A program made the position numbers and the translations under genes. Below the pieces are notes generated by a model that made no database searches, was not told the origin of the DNA, and saw nothing but the letters and a program-made list of their open reading frames with translations. From contig CAWEHT010000024.1 in NCBI GenBank assembly GCA_963808455.1, positions 1 through 19,835 of the forward strand: 19,835 bases of DNA, read 5' to 3'. Shown here piece by piece: positions 1-6,677 of the stretch (position 1 is the first letter of the stretch; every line of letters starts with the position of its first letter). The DNA is from CAWEHT01 sp963808455. Its GTDB lineage: Bacteria; Chloroflexota; Anaerolineae; CG2-30-64-16.

Positions 1-26
1 CACTAGTGTGGGCCGTCTTCGGGCCA

Positions 27-55
27 TTGACGCAAGACTTGCCTGGTGGTATAGT
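27..55 (+). promoter_or_regulatory. sigma70-type promoter for the LRR gene
   Basis: TTGACG at 27-32 and TATAGT at 50-55 are separated by exactly 17 bases, one mismatch each from the TTGACA and TATAAT consensus. Transcription would start near 62, leaving a leader of about 130 bases before the LRR gene at 194. I see no obvious riboswitch fold in that leader. The match is by eye only. Confidence 0.6.
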
Positions 56-193
56 GTAGACAAGTACAAGTGCTGAGGGAGCCACCCTTTGTCATCCCCG
101 CATTGACAGGTCCCCTCTGGCGGGATGTCCCGCCTCTTTCCATAGCGCTGGTTGATTGTTCCCTTCTTCACTCGCCCGCCAAGGGAGGAGAGC

Positions 194-1147
194 ATGTCCA
201 GCCAAACCGGAACACGCATCCCATTGGTCGCCCTTCGAGTTGCCATCGTCTTCGTCACGGCCACGGTTTTCGGAGTGGCGCCGGTCCCGCGTTCGGCCGC
301 CGCGCCCGCGCCATCCAGGCGCCAGGCGAGCGCCGCGCAGGCACACGCCTCGTTCGACTGCAACCAGGTAGCCGATGTGCCGCTCGCCGAGTGCCAGGCG
401 TTAGTGGCGCTCTACAACAGCACCAACGGCCCTGGCTGGGGTAACAACAGCGGGTGGCTCGCGCGGAGCAGCGCCTGCAGCTGGCAGGGAGTTTCCTGCA
501 CCAGCGGGCATGTCGTATCGCTGGGCCTACCCAACAATCAGCTGAGCGGCGCCATCCCGCCCGAGCTGGGCAACCTGACCAACCTGCAGACCCTCGACTT
601 GTACACGAACCAGCTGACCGGCACCATCCCCTCGCAGCTGGGCAGCCTGGCCAACCTGCAGACCCTCGACCTGTTCATGAACCAGCTGAGCGGCGCCATC
701 CCCGCGCAGCTGGGCAACCTGGCCAGCCTGCAGGGGCTGGCCCTGAACTTCAACGAGCTGAGCGGCGCCATCCCTTCCCAGCTGGGCAACCTGGCCAACC
801 TGCAGAACCTCAGCATGCACTCCAACGGGCTGAGCGGCGCCATCCCTCCCCAGTTGGGCAACCTGGCCAGCTTGCAGTACCTCGGGCTGGACAGCAACTC
901 TCTGAGCGGCGCCATCCCGCCCGAGCTGGGCAACCTGGCCGGCTTGCTGGAGCTCGACGTAGAAGGTAACCAACTCGCCGGGCCGATGCCATTGAGCCTG
1001 GAGGGTCTGCACAATCTTTCCACGTTCTATTTCGATAGCGCGGTCTGCGAACCGGAAGATGCAGCCTTTGAGACGTGGTTTAGCGGGATTGCCTACCGCA
1101 GCCCGGCCACCCTTTGCTCTATCTGTCTGCCGCTGCTTGTGCGATGA
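194..1147 (+). CDS. secreted plant-like leucine-rich-repeat protein
   Basis: This is a 317-aa protein. An ATG at 152 is in frame, but the ATG at 194 follows GGGAGGAG (183-190) and puts a hydrophobic signal segment (about residues 9-30, then an Ala-Pro cleavage-like region) at the very N-terminus, so I chose 194. Residues about 56-105 match the cap that precedes plant-type LRRs (Cys56, Cys67, the N-x-T-N-G-P-G-W motif, Cys95 and Cys102). About seven 24-residue repeats follow, of the form N-x-L-x-G-x-I-P-x-x-L-G-N-L-x-x-L-x-x-L-x-L. After a Cys-containing cap, the protein ends in CLPLLVR. That ending resembles the hydrophobic-basic YLPL-x-x-R tails I associate with exported Chloroflexota proteins (from memory). 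Such LRRs usually bind proteins or glycans outside the cell; the ligand here is unknown. Confidence 0.85.
   Translation: MSSQTGTRIPLVALRVAIVFVTATVFGVAPVPRSAAAPAPSRRQASAAQAHASFDCNQVADVPLAECQALVALYNSTNGPGWGNNSGWLARSSACSWQGVSCTSGHVVSLGLPNNQLSGAIPPELGNLTNLQTLDLYTNQLTGTIPSQLGSLANLQTLDLFMNQLSGAIPAQLGNLASLQGLALNFNELSGAIPSQLGNLANLQNLSMHSNGLSGAIPPQLGNLASLQYLGLDSNSLSGAIPPELGNLAGLLELDVEGNQLAGPMPLSLEGLHNLSTFYFDSAVCEPEDAAFETWFSGIAYRSPATLCSICLPLLVR
533..1000 (+). repeat. 72-bp in-frame tandem repeats encoding the LRRs
   Basis: The LRR array is also a DNA tandem repeat with a 72-base period. The segments for the G-A-I-P and L-G-N-L motifs recur almost unchanged (for example near 546, 690, 762, 834 and 906). 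Nucleotide identity beyond what the protein motif requires suggests expansion by duplication or gene conversion. Copy number could vary between strains or be misassembled. Confidence 0.75.
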
Positions 1148-1436
1148 GGAGGCCTAAACTACTCGCGCAATTGACCCCATCGGCAAATGGCGGCTTGTTT
1201 CGAGACCTGGGAACCAACCCCTGGACAGTGCCCAGCTACATAAGCACTGCCGCGCCGAGCGGAGGTACCACCAGCCGTTACTGCGCGGCTGCTCACACAG
1301 CTCGGCGAGCAATGATCGCAGCTGTCCGACCGGACTGGTGAACGAAGCGGCCTAAAGTCCGGCCGGATGGCCGGGTCTCAATGGCGCAAATCACTACCGA
1401 GGAGAACGCCCGCGGCAACGAAGGAGATCAGCGGAA
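1148..1436. other. intergenic region, no gene recognised
   Basis: This stretch of 289 bases has no convincing coding frame. A compact hairpin, CCGGCC (1359-1364) and GGCCGG (1369-1374) with a four-base loop, lies about 60 bases before the next start codon. It has no T-tract, so it is not a typical intrinsic terminator. Confidence 0.4.
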
Positions 1437-1807
1437 ATGTACGCGTTGCAACTGTCAGCTGAAGGGCAGCGTTTCTGAGATTTCTGGTCGAGCACATGAG
1501 AGGTCACGAGGTGCGGGTGGATCGCCCGGAGACCTTGGTCGGCTACAAGGAGGCGCATGTGGCCCTTGGTCTCGATCTGAAAGGGCTCACGCATGGCATC
1601 AGCCTCAATCGGCAGGGCATGGACAGCCTGGCTTACTGGACACGCGACCATGGCTTTCCAGCCGTCAGTGGGCTGATCGTGAGCCGGGGCACCAACCGTC
1701 CCAGCGATGGGCATTTCGAGTTCTATGGCAAGAGCCATGACGATACAGCATGGTGGCAACGGGAACTGGACAGGGCTGCCAAGTTCAATTGGGAGCCGTA
1801 CCTGTGA
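1437..1807 (+). CDS. uncharacterised small protein, frameshifted near 1470
   Basis: AAGGAG (1421-1426) lies 10 bases before the ATG at 1437. That frame reads 11 sensible codons (M-Y-A-L-Q-L-S-A-E-G-Q), then meets a stop at 1476. Re-reading base 1469 (a -1 shift) continues as A-F-L-R-F-L-V-E-H and runs to the stop at 1805-1807, giving about 123 aa. In the shifted frame the first ATG is at 1496, so an automated call would lose the N-terminus. The body has G-Y-K-E-A-H-x-x-L-G-L, an A-Y-W-T-R-D-H-G-F-P motif, and a C-terminal F-Y-G-K...W-W-x-x-E-L...F-N-W-E-P-Y-L ending. I recall uncharacterised proteins with this layout but know no function. It is probably co-transcribed with the DUF6788-like gene 64 bases downstream. 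One base appears to be missing around 1470, by error or real mutation. Confidence 0.55.
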
Positions 1808-1871
1808 GAGAGCGCGTGAGCCGGCGCCATACCCCAGCGTTTTCGCTCAGAATAGATCGGAGACTGCCGCG

Positions 1872-2423
1872 ATGTTACCTAAGACGACCCCTGCCAAGCT
1901 CCCAGGCACAGTGCAGCCACAATGGGTGCGCTGCGGCAAGCGGACCTGCAAATGCGCCCGCGGCGACCTGCACGGGCCGTACCCGTACAGGATGTGGCGC
2001 GACCAGCGTGGCGGACAGCATAAGCAGTACGTCAAGGCGGCGGACGTGGAGGCCGTCAGGGCAGCGTGCCAGGCCAGGCAGGATGAAGAGCGCGAGGCGC
2101 GGCGCATCCTGGCGAGTGGACCCCAAGCGGTGCGTTGGCTCGATGATAAGCGGATTGTCTGGCCCAAGGACCCGGAGGACCAAATAATCATGGCCGGGAA
2201 ACTGCAGCAGACCATGCGTGGGCTGGTACGGCTGGCCTGCGGCGAGCTCGGAGAGCCGCGGCACTCGATGCGGGCCTTCCAGCTGCTCACTCCCCTGGAC
2301 CTGCGCCGGCTGAGTTCTCAGGGCCTGAGAAACTCGCCTGGCGTGTCGGGTGCGGCAAGTGGGACAGACGACTCGTCTTGCTGGGAGGCTTGGACCCTGC
2401 TCAAGCAAACTCCGCCTACATAA
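1872..2423 (+). CDS. DUF6788-like Cys-rich protein
   Basis: This is a 183-aa protein starting at ATG 1872, with CGGAGA at 1858-1863 as a plausible ribosome site. The same frame is open upstream, but that part overlaps the preceding gene and looks non-coding. Residues 21-40 hold the signature C-G-K-x-x-C-x-C-A-x-G-x-x-H-G-P-Y-x-Y-R (Cys21, Cys26, Cys28, His34), followed by W-R and a K-Q-Y-V motif. This matches the DUF6788 family, which is small, uncharacterised and probably metal- or nucleic-acid-binding by its look (inference). A charged helix follows (about 56-85). The last 35 residues resemble nothing I know and may be run-on past the original end. The gene lies between the small frameshifted gene and a strong terminator. 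Confidence 0.55.
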   Translation: MLPKTTPAKLPGTVQPQWVRCGKRTCKCARGDLHGPYPYRMWRDQRGGQHKQYVKAADVEAVRAACQARQDEEREARRILASGPQAVRWLDDKRIVWPKDPEDQIIMAGKLQQTMRGLVRLACGELGEPRHSMRAFQLLTPLDLRRLSSQGLRNSPGVSGAASGTDDSSCWEAWTLLKQTPPT

Positions 2424-2545
2424 GCGCAGCTATCTGTGGTAGAATGTGCAGGAATTGATGACGAATGCCTCGCGGCCGGATCAGAATCCCGAGGCAGTGG
2501 CCAGACCGACGTAGACGCTCTGACACCCGGTAGGCTATCACGATG

Positions 2546-2583
2546 GGCCGTCTGCGCCAAGGTTTGGCGCGAACGGCCTTTTT
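2546..2583 (+). terminator. strong intrinsic terminator (or attenuator) before the RM gene
   Basis: GGCCGT (2546-2551) pairs with ACGGCC (2573-2578), and GCGCCAA (2554-2560) pairs with TTGGCGC (2564-2570). That makes 13 pairs with one 2x2 internal loop and a three-base loop, followed directly by TTTTT (2579-2583). The T-run follows the hairpin only on the plus strand. It ends 57 bases before the restriction-modification start codon and 123 bases after the DUF6788-like stop. It would end the upstream operon, or act as an attenuator if the RM transcript starts upstream of it. Confidence 0.85.
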
Positions 2584-2639
2584 CTCGCCCGTTTTGCGGC
2601 TTTCCCGTGCGTAGCCTTGCATGTGAGGTTCGCTTACTC

Positions 2640-5534
2640 ATGCCAGCCACGATGTCCCCGCAAGAGTTCGTTGCTAAATGGAAGCACACGACCGGCCACG
2701 AGCGCCAGGCAGCCCAGGAACATTTCATCGACCTCTGCCACCTTATTGGCCACCCCACGCCCACCGAGGCCGATCCATCCGGTACCTGGTTCGCCTTCGA
2801 GGCCGGCGCCGACAAGCAGAGCGGCGGCCAGGGCTGGGCTGACGTATGGAAGAAAGGCTGCTTCGCCTGGGAGTACAAAGGGCCGCACGGCGACCTGGAC
2901 AAGGCGTACAAGCAGCTCCTACAATATCGCGAGTCGCTGGAAAACCCGCCGCTCCTGATTGTCTCGGACCTCGCCGAGATCCGCATCCACACCAACTTCA
3001 CCAATACGGTCAAGCAGATCTACCGCGTCACCCTCGACGATCTGCTCAAGCCCGAGGGCCTGGCCAGGCTGCGGGCCGTCTTCACCGATCCCGACTCCTT
3101 CAAGGCGCCGCAGACCACGGAACAGGTTACCAAAGATGCCGCCGCCGAGTTCGCCCGCCTGGCCCAGCTCCTGTTCAGGTGGGGCAATGGGCCCCAGGCC
3201 ATCGCGCACTTCCTGATCCGCATCCTCTTTTGCCTCTTTGCCGAGGATGCCGGCCTGCTGCCCGAGGGCCTCTTCCGCCGCCTGCTCGAAAGCGCGCGCG
3301 GGCGGCCTGAGGCCTTCCGCCAGCAGCTCGTGCCGCTCTTTCAAGCCATGACGGCCGGGGGCTTCTTCGGCGCTGATGAGATCCTGCACTTCGACGGCGG
3401 GCTGTTCGACAGCGCGACGGTGCTGGACATGGACAGCGACGCGCTGGATATCCTCACCCGGGCTGCCAGGCTGGACTGGTCGAGCATCGAGCCTGCGATC
3501 TTCGGCACGCTTTTCGAGCGCAGCCTCGACCCGAGCAAGCGCTCGCAGCTGGGCGCGCACTACACGAGCAGGGAAGATATCCTCCTGATCGTCGAGCCGG
3601 TGCTGATGACGCCGCTGCGGCGGCGTTGGGCCGAGGTCCAGCAGCAGGCGCTGGCGCTGGCCGCCAGACGCGAGGCCGTCCAAGGCGCCGGCCGGCAGCA
3701 GACAGCCCAGCGCCAGAAGCTGGACGGCGAGATCTTCGCCCTGCTGCGCGCCTTTCGCCACGAGCTAGCCAGGCTCCGGGTGCTGGACCCGGCCTGTGGG
3801 AGCGGCAATTTCCTCTATCTGGCGCTGCGCCAGCTCCTCGACTTGGAGAAGGAAGTCATCAACCTGGCGGGCTCCTTGGGCGACACCGCCGCGCTGCCGG
3901 CGGTCAGCCCGGAGCAGCTGCACGGCATTGAGATCAGCGCCTACGCTCACGAGCTGGCCCAAACCACGATCTGGATCGGCTACATCCAGTGGCGGCGGGA
4001 AAACGGTTTCGCCGCGCCACCCGAGCCGATCCTCAAGCCCATCGAGAATGTCCTGCTCATGGATGCCATCCTGGCTCACGACGCCGAGGGCCGGCCCGTC
4101 GAGCCAGTGTGGCCGGAGGCAGACGTGATCATCGGAAACCCGCCATTCCTGGGCGACAAGAAGATGCGCGGCGAGCTCGGCGATGCGTATGTCGACGACC
4201 TGCGCACGCTGTACGCCGGCCGGGTGCCCGGAGGCGCGGACCTCGTGACGTTCTGGTTCGAGAAGGCGCGCGCCCTGATCGCAGCGGGCCGGTCCAAACG
4301 CGCGGGCCTGCTGGCCACAAACTCGATCCGGCAGCAGGGCAACCGCCAGGTCCTGGAACGGGTCAAGGAGTCGGGCGACATCTTCATGGCGTGGAGCGAC
4401 CGGCCCTGGATTCTGGATGGCGCAGCCATTCGGGTGTCGATGGTTGGGTTCGGCAACGGAACCGAAACCACAAGATCTCTCGACGGTAAGGGTGTGGCAA
4501 GCATCAATGCCAACCTGACCGCGAGCGTTGACATGACCCGCGCTCGACCTCTTCCCGAAAACAGGGGAATTGCTTTCGTCGGTGACACCAAGAAGGGAGC
4601 GTTTGATATCCCAGCCAGACTGGCGGAGCAGATGCTGGCAGCTCCCGTGAATCCGAATGGGCGACCGAATAGCGACGTGTTAAAGCGCTACGCAAATGCC
4701 TTCGATGTCATGCAAGGATCGCGCGGGTTCTGGATCATTGACTTTGGCCTCCACATGCCGGAAGAGGAGGCCGCGCTGTACGAGTTGCCGTACGCGCACG
4801 TGCGACAACACGTAAAGCCAGAACGCGACGTGGTTCGCAACGCAGCCGAACGCCGAACTTGGTGGTTACACGCGCGGCCCGCCCCGGACCTGCGCGAGGC
4901 CGTCAAGGACTTGCCCCGCTACATCGTGACACCTCAGGTCGCAAAGCACCGCGTTTTCGCATTCCTCTCCCCAGGCACGCTCCCAGCGCACAAACTGGTG
5001 GCCTTTGCCCGCGCAGACGACTGCTTCCTCGGCTTGCTGCATTCCAAAGCACACGAACTGTGGTCGTTGCGGATGTGTAGCTGGCAGGGGGTGGGCAACG
5101 ACCCCGTCCACACGCCGACCACGACGTTTGCCACCTTCCCCTTTCCGTGGGCTCCGGGCAGCGAGCCAACCGGAGATCGGGAGCCGCGCGTCAAGGCCAT
5201 CGCCGACGCGGCGCACGACCTCATCGCCAAACGCGATGCCTGGCTGAACCCGCCCGGCGCCGGCGCGGACGAGTTGAAGAAGCGCACGCTGACCAACCTC
5301 TACAACCAGCGGCCAACCTGGCTGGAGCTGGCTCACAAGCGCCTGGACGAGGCCGTGCTGGAAGCCTACGGCTGGCCGCATGATCTGCCAGACGAGGAGA
5401 TCCTGGAGCGGCTGCTGGCGCTGAATTTGCAACGGGCGGGGAAGCCCGGGAGCGCAGAGAAAGAGCGGGCCGATTCGGGGCAGGATGGACCCATAGAAGA
5501 CAATAGTGTCACGCGCCGAACTGTTCGGCGGTGA
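2640..5534 (+). CDS. MmeI-like type IIL restriction-modification enzyme
   Basis: This is a 964-aa single-chain protein (MmeI itself is about 919 aa). The frame is open from GTG 2436, but that extension spans the terminator; ATG 2640 has GAGG at 2625-2628 and begins the family homology. Residues 68-80 give Asp68, Glu78 and Lys80, a D-x9-E-x-K nuclease motif with the spacing I recall for MmeI. An all-helical spacer follows to about 370. Methyltransferase motif I, D-P-A-C-G-S-G-N-F, starts at 383, and catalytic motif IV, N-P-P-F, is at 500-503, typical of gamma-class N6-adenine enzymes. The rest is target recognition plus C-terminal region, with the family-like S-W-Q-G-V-G-N-D-P...T-P-T-T-T-F-x-T-F-P-F-P-W block near 815-840. 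Both activities look intact. By family precedent it would methylate one strand of an asymmetric site and cut some 20 bases away; the specificity cannot be read here. The closest alternative is a methyltransferase-only relative. Confidence 0.88.
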   Translation: MPATMSPQEFVAKWKHTTGHERQAAQEHFIDLCHLIGHPTPTEADPSGTWFAFEAGADKQSGGQGWADVWKKGCFAWEYKGPHGDLDKAYKQLLQYRESLENPPLLIVSDLAEIRIHTNFTNTVKQIYRVTLDDLLKPEGLARLRAVFTDPDSFKAPQTTEQVTKDAAAEFARLAQLLFRWGNGPQAIAHFLIRILFCLFAEDAGLLPEGLFRRLLESARGRPEAFRQQLVPLFQAMTAGGFFGADEILHFDGGLFDSATVLDMDSDALDILTRAARLDWSSIEPAIFGTLFERSLDPSKRSQLGAHYTSREDILLIVEPVLMTPLRRRWAEVQQQALALAARREAVQGAGRQQTAQRQKLDGEIFALLRAFRHELARLRVLDPACGSGNFLYLALRQLLDLEKEVINLAGSLGDTAALPAVSPEQLHGIEISAYAHELAQTTIWIGYIQWRRENGFAAPPEPILKPIENVLLMDAILAHDAEGRPVEPVWPEADVIIGNPPFLGDKKMRGELGDAYVDDLRTLYAGRVPGGADLVTFWFEKARALIAAGRSKRAGLLATNSIRQQGNRQVLERVKESGDIFMAWSDRPWILDGAAIRVSMVGFGNGTETTRSLDGKGVASINANLTASVDMTRARPLPENRGIAFVGDTKKGAFDIPARLAEQMLAAPVNPNGRPNSDVLKRYANAFDVMQGSRGFWIIDFGLHMPEEEAALYELPYAHVRQHVKPERDVVRNAAERRTWWLHARPAPDLREAVKDLPRYIVTPQVAKHRVFAFLSPGTLPAHKLVAFARADDCFLGLLHSKAHELWSLRMCSWQGVGNDPVHTPTTTFATFPFPWAPGSEPTGDREPRVKAIADAAHDLIAKRDAWLNPPGAGADELKKRTLTNLYNQRPTWLELAHKRLDEAVLEAYGWPHDLPDEEILERLLALNLQRAGKPGSAEKERADSGQDGPIEDNSVTRRTVRR
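5509..5534 (+). other. hairpin over the RM gene stop codon
   Basis: CGCCGAA (5514-5520) and TTCGGCG (5524-5530) pair around a three-base loop. TCAC (5509-5512) pairs with GTGA (5531-5534) across a bulged G. The stem includes the stop codon. No T-tract follows, so it may be a 3'-end stabilising structure rather than an intrinsic terminator. Confidence 0.45.
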
Positions 5535-5681
5535 TCCAGGCACGTTCGCCGCGAACAAGTGGTGGCGTCATGAAGGCGCCGACCGCTAAGCAGTCAGGCG
5601 GCTCACTGACCAAATTGGCCGGCCCCTGACACCACTGCGACCTTCTACGCTTGGCCATGGGGTCAGCATGTAAGTCCTATG

Positions 5682-5712
5682 GTTGCGGCGGAGGCTGCGC
5701 AGCCTGCGCAAC
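5682..5712 (+). promoter_or_regulatory. dyad symmetry upstream of the DUF2971 gene
   Basis: AGGCTGC (5692-5698) is followed directly by its reverse complement GCAGCCT (5699-5705). A second pair, GTTGCG (5682-5687) and CGCAAC (5707-5712), brackets it. The dyad sits just before the GAAGGG ribosome site (5722-5727) of the gene starting at 5734, so it could be an operator or an RNA stem controlling translation. Nothing else between 5535 and 5681 looks like a gene. Confidence 0.45.
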
Positions 5713-5733
5713 GGACTTGGTGAAGGGCATAAG

Positions 5734-6597
5734 ATGCACGTTCTCGGCAATATATCTGCGATCACGCCACCAGCAAGTCTCTATCACTATACGATGCAAG
5801 CCGGACTCTTGGGCATCCTCAAGAGTGACTCCATTTGGGCCTCGAAAGTTCACTATCTGAATGACTCGTCCGAGTATCAGCTGGGCCTTGATCTAGCCAG
5901 AGTGGTATTGCGGGAGAGACTGGAAAGCGAACGCGATAGCAGCCAGCGGGCAAAGATCGAGTGCCTGATCGATAATATCCACACCATAGAAGGTTTGAAT
6001 GTATGCGTATGCTCGTTCTCGGAAGAGAGAGACCTCCTTAGCCAATGGCGAGCTTACGGAGGGCCAGGCGGCTGTTCCGTTGGCTTTCGGACCTCCTACC
6101 TTCCGGAAAGGGCCGCTGCGCAGAACTTCATCCTCGCCGCGTGCGAGTACGATGAAGAAAGGCAAAGAGCACTGGCCTCGGAGCTAATCAATGAGGCCCT
6201 GAGCCAAGACTTCAACACTGTTCCCGGCTATATCTCGCCAGATAGACCAAGAACCTATGTCGTCCTACCGACGGGCGGCGACTTCGCTCAGCGTCTGGCT
6301 ACCTTTGCGCCGATCATAAAACACAAAACCTTTCATGAGGAAAAGGAATGGCGGCTGATCGCAAAAATGGGGCTAGATGTGACGCGTTTGTCGTTCAGAC
6401 CGGGCAAGTCCATGCTAACGCCCTATTATGAGCTTCAGCTTTGCGATCAGAAAGAACGGTATTTGGACAGCATTACGGTCGCCCCGTGCCCACAAATGGG
6501 TTTAGCGATAGCAGCCACCACAGACCTCGTTCGTCATTGGCACGCGGGGCAATGGATCGTGGTTAGCGGTTCCGAGATTCCGTATCGAGATTGGTGA
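5734..6597 (+). CDS. DUF2971 family protein
   Basis: This is a 287-aa protein starting at ATG 5734, six bases after GAAGGG; an upstream in-frame ATG (5683) lies inside the dyad and was rejected. Family marks are L-Y-H-Y-T (residues 16-20), W-A-S...Y-L-N-D-S-S-E-Y (35-48), the central L-S-Q-W-R-A-Y-G-G...G-C-S-V-G-F (102-118), and K-T-F-H-E-E-K-E-W-R-L-I (198-209). These fit DUF2971, a widespread family of unknown biochemistry often found in accessory regions. The conserved His-Tyr at the N-terminus and Glu-Lys-Glu near the end loosely recall ADP-ribosyltransferase-like toxins; this is speculation. No signal peptide or membrane helix is visible. The gene is visibly richer in A/T than its neighbours, suggesting transfer, and sits between the RM enzyme and a recombinase remnant. 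Confidence 0.8.
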   Translation: MHVLGNISAITPPASLYHYTMQAGLLGILKSDSIWASKVHYLNDSSEYQLGLDLARVVLRERLESERDSSQRAKIECLIDNIHTIEGLNVCVCSFSEERDLLSQWRAYGGPGGCSVGFRTSYLPERAAAQNFILAACEYDEERQRALASELINEALSQDFNTVPGYISPDRPRTYVVLPTGGDFAQRLATFAPIIKHKTFHEEKEWRLIAKMGLDVTRLSFRPGKSMLTPYYELQLCDQKERYLDSITVAPCPQMGLAIAATTDLVRHWHAGQWIVVSGSEIPYRDW

Positions 6598-6677
6598 CAG
6601 CTTGGGTCGGTTGATGAGGCCGCGCCGTTGCAGCCAGACAATCAGGCCGTCCACCGTCCAAACAAACCGGCTCATGA

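Noticed and set aside
527..1023. Two long minus-strand open frames opposite the LRR gene
   Set aside because: They are repeats of the LRR DNA read backwards; the plus-strand protein has a signal peptide, family motifs and a ribosome site.
1469..1478. Programmed -1 frameshifting in the small gene
   Set aside because: There is no slippery heptamer or downstream structure at the site, and many similar breaks occur in unrelated genes of the window, so error or mutation is simpler.
1381..1740. A 119-codon plus-strand frame starting at ATG 1381
   Set aside because: Its composition is shadow-like, and the frame carrying conserved motifs (joined from 1437) covers the same DNA.
2436..2639. An upstream GTG start for the RM gene
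   Set aside because: The extension would translate through the terminator hairpin, and its 68 residues match nothing in the family; ATG 2640 begins the homology.
6505..6675. A short minus-strand frame starting with M-S-R-F-V-W-T-V-D-G-L-I-V-W
   Set aside because: It looks briefly protein-like but lacks a ribosome site and overlaps the conserved end of the DUF2971 gene.
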